A stretch of DNA of 64,000 nucleotides from [Phialemoniopsis] sp. UDSM-2020 (Eukaryota; Ascomycota; Sordariomycetes; Thyridiales; Thyridiaceae): positions 1,116,001 to 1,180,000 of the forward strand of contig JAEILZ010000004.1 in NCBI GenBank assembly GCA_018873225.1. The letters are read 5' to 3'. Shown here in pieces: positions 11,701 to 22,709 of this stretch (its first letter is position 1; each line of letters opens with the position of its first letter). The notes beneath the pieces were generated by a model. It was not told where the DNA came from. It saw nothing but the letters and a program-made list of their open reading frames with translations, and ran no database searches. Made by a program: the position numbers and the translations under genes.

Positions 11701-14700
11701 TCTGTGGCTTCTGTCCTGCTGGGACCGTTCCGGACGGTAGAGGGGCGACAAGGCCGGAACTCGGTGGCGCAGCTTGGGCACCAGGTGCCGAATGCTGAGC
11801 TTGTGATGGTAGCGCGTGACCTGCTCCAGGAACCGGAGTCCCTGACTGGTTCCTCTGAGGCGGGCTGTATATACCTGGCTGGCTTTGAGGAGGTGCGGGT
11901 TGCTGTTGCGGCGGTGGTGAATGGACCTGGCCCGGAACGGGCGTACCGGGATTTTGGAAGCCCTGCGGTGGACCGTACGCAGACGGCTGGTTCTGTTGAA
12001 TAGGTGTAGGCCGGTTTTGAGGCGGGGAGTGAACTTGGCTCGGAACAGGTGTACCCGATTGTGGGACTTCTTGTGGAGGCCCGAAGGCAGATTGCTGTTG
12101 CGGCGGCGAGGTTGCATGGTTGGGTATAGGTCTGCTCGCTTGCTGATAACCATATGGGGGCCCGAAGACAGGCTGCTGCTGACCTTGCGGAGGGATATGT
12201 TGACCTTGTGGCGGCGGCGACGTTGTCTGCGCAGGGACCGGAGTGCCAGGTTGCTGATAGTTCTGTGGATGGCTGTACATAGATTGTTGCCCACCCAGAG
12301 GCGGCCTCTGCCCCGGTGGCATTTGCGTAAACGTATCCTGACCTTGAACACTGAAGCTCGTAAGCGCATTGTGAACACCTTGCTGGGAAGGCGGGCTCTG
12401 CGAAGGGAGGCCCGATATAGCTGACTGCGGTTGGGTGACAACAGCAGGTTTGGCCACGGTGCCTCGCTCGTCCTTTGATGGTGTAGAAACCGGCTTCGCA
12501 ACAACATTCACAACTTCGGACGCTGCCTCGATAACTACATTGCCGCCCGTCGGCGCCTCTTTCGTCGCAGTCTCCGCCCCGACAACAGCGCTGTGCTCGA
12601 CCACGATCTCCAGCGGCTCAGGCTTGTGTGCATTCTCCGTCGACGGGACCCGCTCCGGGCTCGAAGGCCCCTGAACCGGGGTGGCCGCCGATGGCACTGG
12701 CGAGACTTGCTCGCTACCTTGGCTTCGCGTCGGGCCTGTCGAGCTCAGCGCCGACACGACTGACAGCGACCTTCCCAATGAAGTTGAGTCACCCAGGGGC
12801 GTAGAAGCCTGCGGAGTGGGCGCGAGCGAGGCCTGTGAGGCCGTGGAGGCGGCCGGCACAGGGTCGGCGACTACGATCTCCGAGGCGATGATGCCGAATG
12901 AGGTCGGCGGACTAGACCTGGTAGGAGGCGCGTTCTGCGGGGAGCTTGTCTCTATAACGGGTGGCTGCTCGCTTACGTCGGGTGTCTGTAGTGGAGACGG
13001 AACAGCGAACGAATTCAGACGGCTTGAGGTAGTGGACCCGGGCGTCGGGGCGGACATGTCAGAGACGACAGAGTCGGAATGGTGCGTTCTCGTTTGAGGA
13101 TATGCGGTGGGAGGGATCGCATTTGCTCGGGCGGCAGCGACATCTGACTGGTATGAATTGAGACTCACAACAGAAGGACGATGGCTTGCATCCGGTGTCT
13201 GTAGTGGTGACGGTGTCTGCAGTGAGTTCAACCGGCTGGAAGTTGTCGATCCAGGCGTTGGCGCTGATACCGTGTCGGAGACGATAGAGTCAGAGTGCTG
13301 CATCTGAGGAGGCCTGGCCTCAATAGACGGAAATGCTTCCTGGGTTTGACTGGGTGGCGAGCGCGTCGGGGCAGCTTCGACATCCGCCTCGATACTGACG
13401 ACCATTGGCGCGGTCGTCGGATCGTCATATCGCCTTTCCGCCTTCTTTTCGCTCTCCTGCGCCGCCCGCGCCTCCCGCCTCGCAGCCTCGGCCGGTGGAA
13501 GAGCAGCACTGGCAAAGTTGGCCGACATCGACGCCGACGGCGGTGCTCCAGGGCGCTTCTTACCCAGTGACAGCGGTGCTGGAACGGCACTCTGCTCCAC
13601 GATGCCCTCCAGCGGTTTCGTCTGCGCAATCAGCTGCTCCGGAAGCGTAGTTTGTCTGGGCAGTTCAGGCCTCGAGTCTGACGCCGGAACCGAAGGCTGC
13701 CCTTGTAGCTGGGCAGATTCCCGGGCCGGTCCCGCAGCCGACGAGTCGACAGTCTGCTGCCCTGCCACAAAAGCCATGTACGGCTTGGCCGGCATCCTAA
13801 AGCGTTGGTCCTGTGCCGTCTGGCCAGCTTGTACGGGCACCGCAGGGGACTGGCCTCGAGCCGGCTTGAGCACGGAAGGAAAGTGCGTTAGCCCCTTAGT
13901 TGGAGGCGCTGCTGCGTTGCTCTGAGCCGCAACTTTAGGTCCCTGTGGTGGCCGGAGAATTGAGGGTACGTGCTGAAGACCGGCTTTGGCGCCCTGAATG
14001 GCCTGTGCCGGCATTGCGGGTGTAGATATGCTTCTGTCCCTTCCCGCAGCCGGTAGTCCCGAGCCCGGACCCTTGGGACCAGGTCTCAGAGCCTCCGCCC
14101 CTTGATCCTGCAGCGCCTCCTTCAGTGGCTTATTAGGTGGCTGCAGCGCCGCAGGGACGTTGGCTCGGTCAATATTAGGAAGCGGTGTCATGCCGGCCAT
14201 GGAATGCCTCTTGTTGAATCGACCACCAAGCTCGTTATCCTCCGACGCAGCAACACTGATGTTACCAAGCACCGAGGACGGACGCCCAGGCACCCCTTCC
14301 TCGGCAATAATCTGCGCTGCTCTGAATGGCCGGTACAGTGGTGCGCCCGTGACGGTCGGTTTCCTTCTAATGGACGTCTGCTGCTGTTGCCCCTGGCTTT
14401 GCGCAGCTATGTCTCCCTGCGCAGCCTCGCTCGAGGCAATCATTTGCGCGCCCTCGGAAGTGGCCTGCTGCGCGGCGACCCCGGGCATGCTCGCAATCCT
14501 CGACACCTCGATCGGCTCGTGTGGCAGCTCGACGGGACCGGACTGGACTGCGTTCTCGATCCGCACGCCGCCGAAGACGATCTCGTTTCCGGGCAGCTCT
14601 ATGGGCGCCGGGTTTGTCTCCTCCAGGCATTGCGCTGTCATCTCGCTAGGCAGCTCAGCCATGAAGCCGACGGGAGAATATGCCTGGTCCGCTCTGGCCA

Positions 14701-15376
14701 GGGCATGCGAGTTGCTCGCGCCCATGTTGGACGCGTCTGGGAGCTCAAAGGGCCGCTCAGTACTGTCCAGCATCGGCACTCCCGGCGACTGTTGTTGCTG
14801 CTGCTGTTGATAGTTGGCAGTCACGTAGCCTGTATCGACGCTCAGGACCGGCTCGCTATTGACTACACTTGGCGTCGCCCCGGCGCTGGTCATAGGCGAC
14901 ATTGACTGCGCACCCGGAGTCTCGCCCGCGGGCGTGAGCATCGCAGACCCCGTACCTTTGGCCGCCGGCACGTCATTCGGCCGGCCGTCATCTTCATCGC
15001 CCAGCGGCGACACATCGGTATAGGTTCCGGGTCCGAGGTACGCAAAGCTCTCAAAGGAGAAGAGCCCGCCGCCTCCACCGCTCTCGTCACCCTCGTCAAC
15101 GGCGGGCTCCCTCGAGGCCGCCTGCTTGCGTGCGCTCCTGCGCTCGCTTGCGCCGGTACCCGTTGTAGACCTCCTCTTGAGCTGGCGTTCGCTCTCCAGT
15201 AGCTCCTCCGGTGCTAGATCTGGAGCGGCGTCGCCAAAGGTGCCGTAGAACTCGGAGTACTCGTCGCCGGCCTGGGGGAAGTGATACTGCACCAGGCCCG
15301 TCGGCTTGTAGCGGAAGAACCAGCGGGAGCCGTCGTAGTCGGACTCCCAACCCTCGGGCAGGGCCGACATGGGCAT
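8792..15376 (-). CDS. Giant Pro/Gln-rich WW-domain protein (2194 aa)
   Basis: A single uninterrupted 2194-codon frame, very long for an intron-containing fungal genome. Residues 5-35 form a WW-like domain (LPEGWESDYDGSRWFFRY...P34) in which the second signature Trp position is Tyr/His, so ligand binding may be altered. Residues from about 150 to 1800 are low-complexity, with Ser/Thr/Pro-rich then Pro/Gln/Gly/Met-rich blocks containing recurrent PGTPVPxQ and PPQQQ units. Around residues 1836-1890 is the only clearly ordered C-terminal segment (KKAWYKGWKRSGLKWTATVG, then an Ala-rich stretch and a charged KEEKKRKE tail). The protein ends in a Gly/Trp motif (GWGTGNYSGDGWGDNGW). WW domains bind Pro-rich peptides. 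The composition suggests a scaffold or condensate-forming protein, which is inference. Exact function not recognised. Confidence 0.85.
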   Translation of the reverse strand: MPMSALPEGWESDYDGSRWFFRYKPTGLVQYHFPQAGDEYSEFYGTFGDAAPDLAPEELLESERQLKRRSTTGTGASERRSARKQAASREPAVDEGDESGGGGGLFSFESFAYLGPGTYTDVSPLGDEDDGRPNDVPAAKGTGSAMLTPAGETPGAQSMSPMTSAGATPSVVNSEPVLSVDTGYVTANYQQQQQQQSPGVPMLDSTERPFELPDASNMGASNSHALARADQAYSPVGFMAELPSEMTAQCLEETNPAPIELPGNEIVFGGVRIENAVQSGPVELPHEPIEVSRIASMPGVAAQQATSEGAQMIASSEAAQGDIAAQSQGQQQQTSIRRKPTVTGAPLYRPFRAAQIIAEEGVPGRPSSVLGNISVAASEDNELGGRFNKRHSMAGMTPLPNIDRANVPAALQPPNKPLKEALQDQGAEALRPGPKGPGSGLPAAGRDRSISTPAMPAQAIQGAKAGLQHVPSILRPPQGPKVAAQSNAAAPPTKGLTHFPSVLKPARGQSPAVPVQAGQTAQDQRFRMPAKPYMAFVAGQQTVDSSAAGPARESAQLQGQPSVPASDSRPELPRQTTLPEQLIAQTKPLEGIVEQSAVPAPLSLGKKRPGAPPSASMSANFASAALPPAEAARREARAAQESEKKAERRYDDPTTAPMVVSIEADVEAAPTRSPPSQTQEAFPSIEARPPQMQHSDSIVSDTVSAPTPGSTTSSRLNSLQTPSPLQTPDASHRPSVVSLNSYQSDVAAARANAIPPTAYPQTRTHHSDSVVSDMSAPTPGSTTSSRLNSFAVPSPLQTPDVSEQPPVIETSSPQNAPPTRSSPPTSFGIIASEIVVADPVPAASTASQASLAPTPQASTPLGDSTSLGRSLSVVSALSSTGPTRSQGSEQVSPVPSAATPVQGPSSPERVPSTENAHKPEPLEIVVEHSAVVGAETATKEAPTGGNVVIEAASEVVNVVAKPVSTPSKDERGTVAKPAVVTQPQSAISGLPSQSPPSQQGVHNALTSFSVQGQDTFTQMPPGQRPPLGGQQSMYSHPQNYQQPGTPVPAQTTSPPPQGQHIPPQGQQQPVFGPPYGYQQASRPIPNHATSPPQQQSAFGPPQEVPQSGTPVPSQVHSPPQNRPTPIQQNQPSAYGPPQGFQNPGTPVPGQVHSPPPQQQPAPPQSQPGIYSPPQRNQSGTPVPGAGHALPSQAQHSAPGAQAAPPSSGLVAPLPSGTVPAGQKPQTLSNLPGVLGQPSFQQSGTSGYPLSVHNQGYGSAPAPVGVAAQQSSIGPMSPGVPGQGPAPMMGPLTGRPGPAPPAGAGPPPPAQPGPPPNQPTNFQNPAVGLQRPMQNHFVPQVPGQTPNSNMPPQIPQQIPQGPLPGTGMPNAQQPLPPPQAMARPATMPPQQPGGGPQTVGRPPAQPPMPGTPQAQQPFAAPQGASHPQMGPPQHPANAPQMAGRPLQPAGSAPPGQGAMQMPPPIQAGPNMMPRPAGVMSPPPSQGQPQAAMQRPATMPPSAQPQQQLPLQTYGQQQMPPGQNGPRPGPAPAQSPPVPHQSTCPPVTGAQQQYQQPVQGSYTVQTPSQPLQPPMPSGQQFPTRPGPMQQPQRPPQGPVQGQMGPQPGHPGFMPQQQATPLQMGTQAGRPGPVQQQMGPPSTPQQPMQGQPPSNQMPNYPQPGANTPLHYEQQPVGAAGKPPMTPLQTGAQVQGAPHNGSPASVHTHTERPPSIVSVMSTVSSHGQAPTAQSVNPQRVQSIPQQGQVPQGTPSQQFHPQMYPQMPGGQHQGHMQPGVAPSPQQGQPYPSPQSAAGSPGTYMPQNYPQKPSVPTQSPGTSSQSPAPQLHAGSIPSNQPAKKAWYKGWKRSGLKWTATVGAGAVAAELIGVDASDGMTWAEGLYDARKEEKKRKESDQQNLSQLLGQPQPPPQPSDSQAGGQQQPGQVLTPPVALYAPQQQPGAQPPQQYAQQPQAPRPVMQSAPPQLQGLPGPSVTTQYPPGHGPPQAYSTMPPSTQPVTQAPQGYMPQQQYQNQAPAAGIAPRPAQQPNISMPPTQPGQHAGMPNQFAPPNSNPQLPSQQRTSMSSQGGQQPGFQPVSYNGAPAIPTPPQQPNNPMPTTQFSGPPTGHYPPQNQTQGLPPPVQGGQPGYQQPNVAHPPAPGNAGPGATGANQLPLQNQVGTQGTNAGSTGGNQAAGGKAGWGTGNYSGDGWGDNGW

Positions 15377-16762
15377 CTTTGATTCCCTCCGCGCGTTGTG
15401 GCGCTCGGGGATGTTAGACCGATGTCCTGAGGTTCAGACAGAAATGGTGAAACGGGTCTGAAATATGTGCGCCGGCCTGATGGTCGTCGGTGGGCGGGAG
15501 CTCGGTCTCGGGGGTAATTGGCCCGTGTCTGACAGGGTCGTGGCACGGAAGGGGATCAGAGAGGGAGGTAAGACGGTTCTCTTCCGGTGTAGTAGCCGGG
15601 GAAGCTTATTGCAACGACGGTCGTAGAGACAAGTAACGCTGCGCAGCTCGCGCAAATAATTTCGAAAACAGACTGGCTGTCTCAGCTCGCGCTCGAGCGA
15701 CCACAGCAATAGGGAGCTCCTCGAGCTCAACCCAAACAGCCCATAGCAGGTGTGCGCAAGCGCTCGCTCACGGCATGCACGTCCACGGGCGTATTGACTT
15801 GCGTCTAGCCCTCGACAGTCGAAAGAAAACACAAGAAGACGATGCTATCGCCAAACCACCAAATGCGATCAAGGAAACAAATGGAGAAACAAGAAACAAA
15901 AATGACCTACCCGGCGGCAAACAGCGCGCCCGAACGCCTCGTTTCTCCAACTAACGATCCTCCCCTTACCTAGTGCGTGCGGCTGAGACAAAGCGTAGCC
16001 CCCAACTGGACGGAAGCGTTCCCTCGTGGAGATTCCACGCCAATTGGGATGGCGTCCTTTTAGGCATGGTATCCCAAGCCATGGAAAGCTGTCAGCGTGG
16101 CCCGTAGTGGATTTCAATAGTGCCATGAACCACCTTAATAACCTAAAACCGGATTGAGTTTCGGGACGTTGTGTGAGGTTTGGGAAAACTTCTTAGTGAT
16201 TCTCTCGCGAGCCCGGACGACTCGAACTGCACTTTCCGTGAAGACGACAGAGGTCCAAGTTGCAATGTAACTGCGTATTATGGGCACTTGCCACCCTTGC
16301 TCACTCCCCAGCACTGAGGATGCAGGAGCAGTCTGCCCAGCCCGTCCGTTCAGCGCATCCACTTTAGAGGGCGATACGACCAGGACTGCTCCGCTCATAG
16401 GTCTTGGCAGCATGGGCTTCACCACTGTAACTTCCCAGTTACCTACATACTGAGGTACGGCAGCACTTGAAGTACGAACACAAAAACATGGTGATGGAGA
16501 GGGAAAGGCTGTAGCCTTCTAGACTTCATCTCTCATTGTCCAATCTAGATCTCTATCCTCTAAATAAATCTAATAATGCAGTGCCCTAGAACGTCTAAAT
16601 GCAGTTTATTCCCTCGTAAGGAGTGAATCGGGGTAATAGGTAAGATGGTCATCATATCATCAAAAAGAGAAGATGCAAACAAGAAACTTGACGACATGAT
16701 GTGTCGTCGCATGCCGAAACAGGCGCCCAAGTTCAAAAGAAACACTTCATCCCGCAGCCTCC
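15377..16762. other. Upstream region of the WW-domain gene
   Basis: About 1.4 kb without a credible gene. Short frames here lack homology-like features and overlap each other on both strands. It should contain the promoter and a long 5' leader of the WW-domain gene, and the 3' UTR of the channel gene near 16.6-16.76 kb. Nothing repetitive was seen. Confidence 0.5.
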
Positions 16763-19350
16763 TCACACCATCCTCTCAGCGCTGTTCCTCACAACACCAT
16801 GCTCCGAGCTCCCCAGCGTCCCCGACCGCCCGCGCTGAATCGTGTTCGACCGCCTAGGGAACAAATTCGTCCCGCCCACGCCCCCGCCCGCCCGGTGCGG
16901 ATGCACAGCGACGCTCTGCATAGGGATACTCACACCACTAGCACTCGCCTCCTCGCCCCTCTCCGCCACGCCCGGCAGACGGTCCTGAGAACTCTCGCCG
17001 ACCCCGCTGCGCGACCGCAGGCTCTGCAGGCGCCGTAGCGGGTCGGGCTTGCGGCTGTCGTACACGTCCTGGAAGTCCGGCGCGTCGTCGATGACGACCC
17101 GCGGGGGCTGGCTCTCGGCGCGCCGGCGGCGGGCGTGCACCTCGGGGGTCTGCTCGAGGATGGGCACCGGGTTGGCCGCGTCGGCGTGGCCCGGCTTGAG
17201 CTCCTCGTATGCGGGCGGCTGCAGGTTGGTCCAGTAGAAGGGGTAGTCCTTGTTGCCGCCGGGCTGCATCTTGCGCGGGCCCTCGATGCCGAGCTCCTTC
17301 ATCTGAATCATGAGTTCCGTGGCGAGCTTGTTGTGCCTTTGAGAAAAAGGTAATGGTTAGCATATCGTGAAATATAGGCAAAACATATATGTGGCACTCA
17401 CCTCTGCAGACGCAACAATTCGTTCTGGAAGCTCGTCTTGTGGAAGAAGACAAAGTTGACGGTGATCGCCCAAACCTCCTCGATAGTGCGCACCTCGGTG
17501 ATGACGCGCGGCGCATAGTCGCGCTTGTTGTCCGTGACGAAATCGACCATGCGCGCCTTGAGCTCCTCGATGACCTCGTTGGGCGTGCCGAAGCGCATCT
17601 TGAGCTCGACCACGTCGGCGAGCCCGTTGCTGCGGCGCTGGTTCAGAATAAACAAATTGTTGAGCAGCGAGTTGGGCGCCTGCACGACGTGCCCTTGCAT
17701 CTTCTTGAACTCGGTGTAGAGCAGCGAGATCTCCTGCACGTAGTAGTCGTCACCGCGCATCATGTCGCCCGTGTTGCCGTAGACGGTGACGCGGTCGCCC
17801 ACGTCAAAGGGGTGCTTGACGAAGACGAAGATGATGGACTGCAGGAATTCCTGCGCCGTCGCCTGCAGCATCCACGCGAAGCCCAGGATTGTCGTACCCG
17901 CCGAGCCGAGGGCGGCGGCGGCAGAGCCCGAGATGATGGAGACGAAGACGATGGCGGCGATGACGACGATGACGAACAGAAATACCTTGTCCAGCTTGCG
18001 GATGACCGAGTCGAGATCCTTGAGCGACGCGTTGATGGCCTTCTTCTCCAGGTGGATCTCGTTGCACACCAGCTCAAACTCCTCCATAGAAATGTCGCCG
18101 TTCATGTCCTTGTCGAAAATTCCGAAGCAGGCCTCAGCGTCGTCGGGATTGGTGAAGGCCGGCTCCATGTCGGCAGGGCGTACAGTGTCTTGGCCTTCCG
18201 GCGCAAAGGTACGGTACAGCATCCTGCCTAGTGTGTTTGCCGTCGCTGTGCTCTTGAGCAGTTCCAGAACCACCTTTTGAGGGTGGTCATCGTTTAGGAC
18301 CTTTCGGCCTGTAAAGTCGCCGGCCATCCGATTCGCAACATTTCCGACCTTGCCCCAGGCTTGGCGGGCGTTGTTCTGAATGAACTTCAATGGCGTCCTG
18401 GTGCCGCTGGAGTCTGGTGCGGCCGGGTCCCAAGGGAGCTCATCTTGCGTGCGGTTCCTGCAGTATTCGTACAAGGTGATCAGGTACCGGATTTCTTGCT
18501 TGTTATTCTCGATACGATAGGCGTATGTCCGTAGATGGAAAGACATGGCGATCCACTGGATCAAAATCTTCTCAAAGAAGTTCAGACACGCCAATACGAA
18601 AAGGGCGATGATGACCTTGTTAACGACATCGACCCAGTGGAGGTAGGGAGGAGTATCCCCGTTCCACTGGCCACCAGGCACCCGGTGGCTGTTGACGATG
18701 GGCAGAAAGGAGATGATTAAGGCGAGCATCCATAGAAACAAGGCCGCGTGGAACTCGAGCTGCCAGCCAATATCCCTCCACTTCTTGGGTGTAGACGAGC
18801 CGACGAGGGAGGCACCCCAGCCCATCATATACGGGACAATGGAACATAACAGGCGGCTCGCCCAGAGAGATAGCCAGACGACCTCAAGCCAAATGCCGAA
18901 CCACTTGAGTGCCACGCCGCCAGCACCTCCGACGGCGGCCGTGTATTTTATGGCGTACAGGTCAAGCAGAATGGGAATCAAAAGGATGACAGCGACGGGG
19001 GTCATGTACATGAAATACCGGACAAACCGGGGGAATGACTTCAACTTTTGCCATAGCTTGATGAGTGCCGTCGGAGGTTTGTGTGCATGGCTGTCCTCGT
19101 GAGCTTCGGCTGTGGGATTGAACGCGTCCTCTGGCTCCTCGTGGTGTCGTGTCCGGGACCGTGAGGGCCGGCGCCCTGATATCTTTTCCTCGTTGGATAC
19201 GGCCCTCTCGGCACGGAGCAGTTCGAGATCGTCGACAAGCCGACTTGCATTCTCCCTGGATTCGGAAGGGCTGAGCGGGGGGTGCATATCCGGAGCGAGA
19301 TACCTGGGATCCGGCCTCTTCTCGTCGTGACTCTCAACGGGAGACGTCAT
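16763..19350 (-). CDS. EF-hand mechanosensitive ion channel, MscS family (Msy1/Msy2-like)
   Basis: Membrane channel of 840 aa in two exons, 17402-19350 and 16763-17336, with a 65-nt intron (GTGAGT...CAAAG). The N-terminal about 110 residues are charged and cytosolic. Several transmembrane segments follow (for example MTPVAVILLIPILLDLYAI). An EF-hand loop near residue 410 reads DKDMNGDISMEE, with acidic ligands intact. The MscS core comes next, with a pore helix rich in Ala/Gly (SGSAAAALGSAGTTIL) and the beta domain motif HPFDVGDRVTVYG. The C-terminal 250 residues are disordered and Ser/Arg-rich. Fission yeast Msy1/Msy2 sit in the ER and control Ca2+ and volume responses to hypo-osmotic shock, and this is the closest architecture known to me. 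The intron falls after the MscS domain. Confidence 0.93.
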
Positions 19351-22300
19351 GTTGACAGATGTATCGGTGTAGTGGACGGGATGTTGGGAAAGACGCAGCT
19401 CGGGAAGGCTGCTTCACATATGCTGAAATTGTCCGTGATATGCGGTGGTGATGAGACAAGTGCTACTGGAAGACTGAACGAATGAAGTCTAATTCCAGTA
19501 ACGCAAAGGAGGCTGTTCAAGGCGCAAACGCTGCCATGAGCTTCGCTCGATCACACAAACAAGACAATTCGGGTGATTGGTGGTGACACCGAATAGTAAC
19601 TCTCCTGTTATCTCGATGGATAACAGCCCTGAAAACGAAGACGAAAGAGAATCGAGATGTACGTGCGAATGTTCTTTAATAAAGAGGATGGCAGTCCAGC
19701 GAGGTAGTTGAGTTACCCAGCTGCCCAAGTCGAAAGTGCGGTAGAAAGTAGAAGGGCTTCACATACGTAGAAAGAGTACAAAGGTAACGAACGGGAATGC
19801 GGTGTTTTTAAGAAATCGATGATCTTGCATCGAAGCAGCTACCCGGGACGGAATCTACGAAAGCTTGCACACTTGAGCGAGTTACCCACCTTCTTCTGCA
19901 ATAATAAAAGGGATCTTCCATGTCTTTTTCATGCCAGACAGCCTGGCAGCAGGACCCTTGGGGGTGTGGTGGTTGTGGGTGGGTTTGGTTGAATGATTCG
20001 CATCTCGGTTTCTGCTTTGCTGGTGGATTGGATGTACAGTACCAAGACCGGCCCAAGGCCAGCACCCAAGACACACGCGGCAAAACCACGGCGGTAGTGG
20101 ATGTACATACACGCATGGGAAGCGGTGGATGGAGATAGGTATGGAGATGTACCACATGCGAGCGAGATGTGTGATAATGAATCGGGCTTACGGGACCCTC
20201 TGCAGTGGAGTCGAGCTGTGGATAATGGATACTGGTCTCTGCAGGCGTGGGAGCGAGGCTCCATTGCGCAACGCAAGGCGAAGACCAGAAATCTCTGATT
20301 CCTCAGATTGCCTCCCCAGGAACGTCATTATTTATGGAGCAGGACCTGACCCGCCCCGAGAGCTTTGCGTGTCTTTGAAGTTCCTCCGGGGGAGGTTTCA
20401 CTCCGTGTCAGCACTTTGATGGTTGAGTTTGTTTCTGGTTGGGAATCGCGAGAAAATCTCCAATGTGTCTGCTAGAATATGTGACGTCTAACCAAAATCA
20501 TCGGTCTACCGGCAGTCAGTGAAGTGTCGGGAGCTTCGGCACCTTCTTAGCTCCCCTGATCCCAACACCAACAACGACCACTGCACACCATCAGAGGCTA
20601 TCAGGGTCCCAAAACAGCAAAAAACCTACACTAACTAGTGCATCTGCACCCTTTTTCTTGGCTTGGGTTGGCACTGGTGTTGGCGCGGAAGGGCAACCGA
20701 AATGGGCTTGTGGAGGGATGGGCAATCAGCCTTCGATTGGACCAGGTCATCTCTTGTTGCTGCAGCTCGCAGGCCCATCGCCCATCCCAAGACGACGGAC
20801 GCAAAGAAAACGGCCAGGGCTCATACCATCTCTGGCACGGATCTTCACGCAGGCTGGCATGGCAGGGAACGGCGTGCTCATTAGCACCGCACGGCACCGT
20901 ACCCACGTTTTCCCAAAGGAGGCGATGAGCGGCTGCGACGGCGCGATCTGTCTAGCACAGATTCGGTATTCCGCTCTGTGGCACACACATCCCAAACGAG
21001 CCGCCCGAGAAGCCCGACGACCACAGAGGTTGACTGCTGCCTTGGGACTTTGTGTTCGTGGAACTGCTTTGCCAATGCTTTTACGGAACGGTAAATTCCT
21101 TCGCTGTCGTTGGCTGTCAGAGCTAGAGACAAAACGGTTTTTTGGGCAGTGGAGTCTGCGTGGGTCAGTGGCTTCTCCCCCTGCATGGCAGACCTGACGT
21201 CATGTTCACTGAGACGCGTCTTTATTTTGTTCGGCCTGGCGATGAACGACTCCGTTCGGTCGGATGCTCTGGTCGGGGCCGAGTGTGTTGGGTTCAGTAA
21301 TTCACTTGAAGATCTGATCTGGCACTTGGGACCCGATTCTAACGAGTACATGACTAGTAGACAAGTCATCAGTGATGCCTCTAAATACGAGATGTGAAAC
21401 ATGATGCAGAAGAGTATCTCATATTGAAGAACCTGACAGTCTGATCAAAAGAACCCAAATCCAACAAGCTGGATATCCTTAATTTCCTCTCCCGATTCCT
21501 GCCCCCTGCCCAGGGCCCTGTCCATCTATCGGAATCCCGGGCATGAGGCGGTCTGGGCATCCCTTTTTTTATTTTCACATGCAGGTACGTACACCTTATC
21601 TCTGGGACAGCACATCTCAGATCCGCCATCTCACACCAAAATCCCATCCTAACCGAAACGGTGCCAGCGCCGGCGAGACTGTCGCTTTTTGTGAAATCCG
21701 CCAGAGAAGCGTGCTAATGAATCCGCCGAAGCTCTTCAGCCATGACGACATAGGCCTTTTCTGTATTCCTTCTCTGCCTCTTGTCAGGGTACTGTACCGC
21801 CGTCCATACCTGTACACCACTATTCGTCTGGCACCATCACACCATCAAGATTCCCGCCGTCGCCGCCACCCAACCCTCCCAACAAATTTCCAGAAAGAAA
21901 AACCAGGAACAGGCACAGCCAAGGGGCGAGCAAAACCCCCACGCCGCTCCCGAGCCGTCGGTGTCACCATCGAACCGATGTCCTCTGCCGTGCACCCTTC
22001 TGGCTATTTTTAGGACGATCCCATTTCTCCCATGTGAAAATCAAATCTGGCTGTAGGCACTCCTATCGTATTTTTCCTACGCAAGTAGCAAAAAATGGTG
22101 TGCGCGAAAACACCAGTACCGCATTGTCGAGGTATATCGTAGCATAATGTTTCCAGGCAGCAAAAACTCCACAGTAACCTGTGGAGAGTCTCACAGCTGG
22201 ATCTGGGGAAGAACAAGAATCCATCGGATCGTGGATCTGCCTCCTCTGTTCTAGGCCTTGCGTCAGCCCGTATCGTATCGAGCCTCCTCTCTGCTCCACC

Positions 22301-22709
22301 GCGACGTAAGTGTGTGCCAGCAGCGACAAAGGGGCAATGAATTCACGCAGAAAACGGCAGTCCGAATGACCGAGCAACGTCTGCATGTCAAGCACGTCAA
22401 TTCGTCTTGCTCCAGGATAGCACCACAGAAGTGCCGGTAGTGTCCCCTCGTTTTGTCTTAACAGCGTCGGCATTGCTCGCAAGCTTGACCCAGGTGAGGG
22501 TGCACATTGTGTCTAACAGCGGGGTCAACAGTGATCGTCAACATGGAAAGGAACATTTTGGATTCATGGCGTCAGTTTTGACTCTCTACATCTGCGTCAA
22601 CTGCCATCCCGTATTGGGATCTCGATATCTCCACACACACACCCACACAGACACACCTGTCGTCTAGTTACAAGCAGAACAGGACCGTGCGGTGCATAAT
22701 GACCATCAT
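19351..22709. other. Long intergenic region upstream of the channel gene
   Basis: About 3.36 kb with no gene I can support. Overlapping frames of up to about 180 codons occur on both strands but have random-looking composition and no domain-like motifs. The first part should be the channel promoter. A perfect TGACGTCA palindrome (CRE/ATF-type site) lies at 21195-21202. A CA-rich simple repeat is at about 22630-22660, just before the 3' end of the glucosidase gene. Confidence 0.45.

Noticed and set aside
9493..14905. Many plus-strand frames of 60-270 codons opposite the giant WW-domain gene
   Set aside because: They are antisense shadows of Pro/Gln-rich codons (yielding Trp/Cys/Leu-rich nonsense) and show no domain or start context.
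17389..18280. A 280-codon plus-strand frame opposite the MscS gene
   Set aside because: Its composition mirrors the antisense of a GC-rich coding exon, and the minus-strand frame matches a known channel family.
20658..21402. Overlapping frames of about 175 codons on both strands in the 3.4-kb spacer
   Set aside because: No domain-like motif, low-complexity or random composition, and mutual overlap. I see no splice pattern that extends them.
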